Source: an uncultured Prevotella sp. (GTDB taxonomy: Bacteria; Bacteroidota; Bacteroidia; Bacteroidales; Bacteroidaceae). Taken from it: a stretch of 23,320 nucleotides of DNA. Where the stretch lies: contig CATXJC010000030.1 of assembly GCA_958369755.1 (NCBI GenBank), forward strand, positions 1 through 23,320. Reading direction: 5' to 3'. Below, in pieces: positions 22,890 to 23,320 of this stretch. Below the pieces are notes generated by a model. That model ran no database searches and was not told where the DNA came from. It saw only the letters and a list, made by a program, of their open reading frames with translations. The position numbers and the translations under genes were made by a program. The first letter of the stretch is position 1. Each line of letters begins with the position of its first letter.

Positions 22890-23320
22890 ATGAAGGATTC
22901 AGTAATCATTGTGAGCGGCGGCATGGATAGCATCACGCTGCTCTACGATAAGAAAGACGAGATTGCACTCGGCATTAGTTTTAACTATGGAAGTAATCAT
23001 AACGAGCGTGAAATTCCTTTCGCCAAGATGCATTGTGAGCGTTTGGGAATCAAGCATATTACGATAGATTTGGGTTTTATGCATCAGTATTTCAAAAGTT
23101 CTCTTCTTGAAGGTCCTGATGCGATTCCTGAAGGTCATTATGCTGCTGATAATATGAAGAGTACGGTGGTTCCTTTCCGTAATGGAATCATGCTGAGCAT
23201 TGCCATCGGCATTGCAGAGAGTAATAAACTGAAGAAAGTTTTCATTGCTAACCATGGTGGCGATCATACGATTTACCCAGACTGCCGTCCGGAGTTTATC
23301 AAGGCGATAGATGAGGCTGC
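22890..23320 (+). CDS. queC: 7-cyano-7-deazaguanine synthase QueC (right-truncated)
   Basis: The open frame starts at ATG 22890-22892 and continues to the window edge (143 codons shown; the full protein is usually about 220). The N-terminal pyrophosphatase loop is VSGGMDS (residues 8-14), and the segments SFNYGSNHNERE, VPFRNGIMLSIAIGIAE and FIANHGGDHTIYPDCRPEF are QueC-typical. QueC uses ATP and ammonia to make preQ0 from 7-carboxy-7-deazaguanine for tRNA queuosine; the zinc-binding cysteines lie beyond the edge. It is downstream of radA. Whether queD, queE or queF follow is not visible. Confidence 0.93.
   Translation, partial: MKDSVIIVSGGMDSITLLYDKKDEIALGISFNYGSNHNEREIPFAKMHCERLGIKHITIDLGFMHQYFKSSLLEGPDAIPEGHYAADNMKSTVVPFRNGIMLSIAIGIAESNKLKKVFIANHGGDHTIYPDCRPEFIKAIDEA

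Noticed and set aside
22899..23267. Minus-strand frame (122 codons) opposite queC
   Set aside because: It is a shadow of queC, whose SGGMDS motif is plain.

Overview
The window looks like a chromosomal housekeeping segment from a Bacteroidota bacterium, most likely a Prevotella/Segatella-type organism. The support is: several promoters of the Bacteroidota form (TTG/TTTG, then about 19-20 bases, then TAnnTTTG), A-rich leaders without Shine-Dalgarno sequences, a HU-like/SPOR protein typical of this phylum, and a Na+-pumping decarboxylase set. The genus is inferred from protein flavour, not from a marker gene. I see no phage, insertion sequence, CRISPR array, tRNA or rRNA.

Layout. (1) 1-59 is the 3' tail of an unidentified plus-strand gene, ending at a bidirectional terminator. 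(2) 258-11220 is one colinear minus-strand run. In transcription order it is hisH, hisA, hisF, hisIE, ftsE, lysC, lysA, a membrane GT2-like glycosyltransferase, a half-length GT4-like protein and hrpB. The only consensus promoter I find for it is in front of hisH. (3) 11450-13208 is a minus-strand pair: a HU-like/SPOR membrane protein, then a zinc-ribbon/FHA protein. It has its own promoter and a strong terminator. (4) 13351-14754 is a divergent plus-strand pair, rfbC plus a lipoprotein. It ends at a bidirectional terminator shared with the next unit. (5) 14874-17634 encodes the gamma (with a lamin-tail-like ectodomain), biotinyl and beta subunits of a Na+-translocating decarboxylase; the alpha subunit gene is not here. 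(6) 17858-19552 is an AspT/YidE-type membrane transporter. (7) 19795-21042 is pgk, with a divergent promoter region shared with radA, followed by queC, which runs off the right edge.

How the genes work together. The his genes cover the middle of histidine synthesis: HisIE makes ProFAR, HisA isomerises it and HisHF closes the ring. lysC and lysA are the first and last enzymes of the lysine/DAP branch. The decarboxylase subunits couple decarboxylation, probably of methylmalonyl-CoA in propionate/succinate fermentation, to Na+ export.

The least ordinary signals are outside the proteins. Two families of short TTCAAAGTT-like and TAGTTGA-like repeats sit in gene-to-gene spacers in fixed positions, one just before start codons and one just after stop codons. 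One copy appears to have created a false N-terminal extension on hisF. The apparent TTG start of the HU-like/SPOR gene coincides with a promoter -33 box. I found no convincing new multi-gene system.
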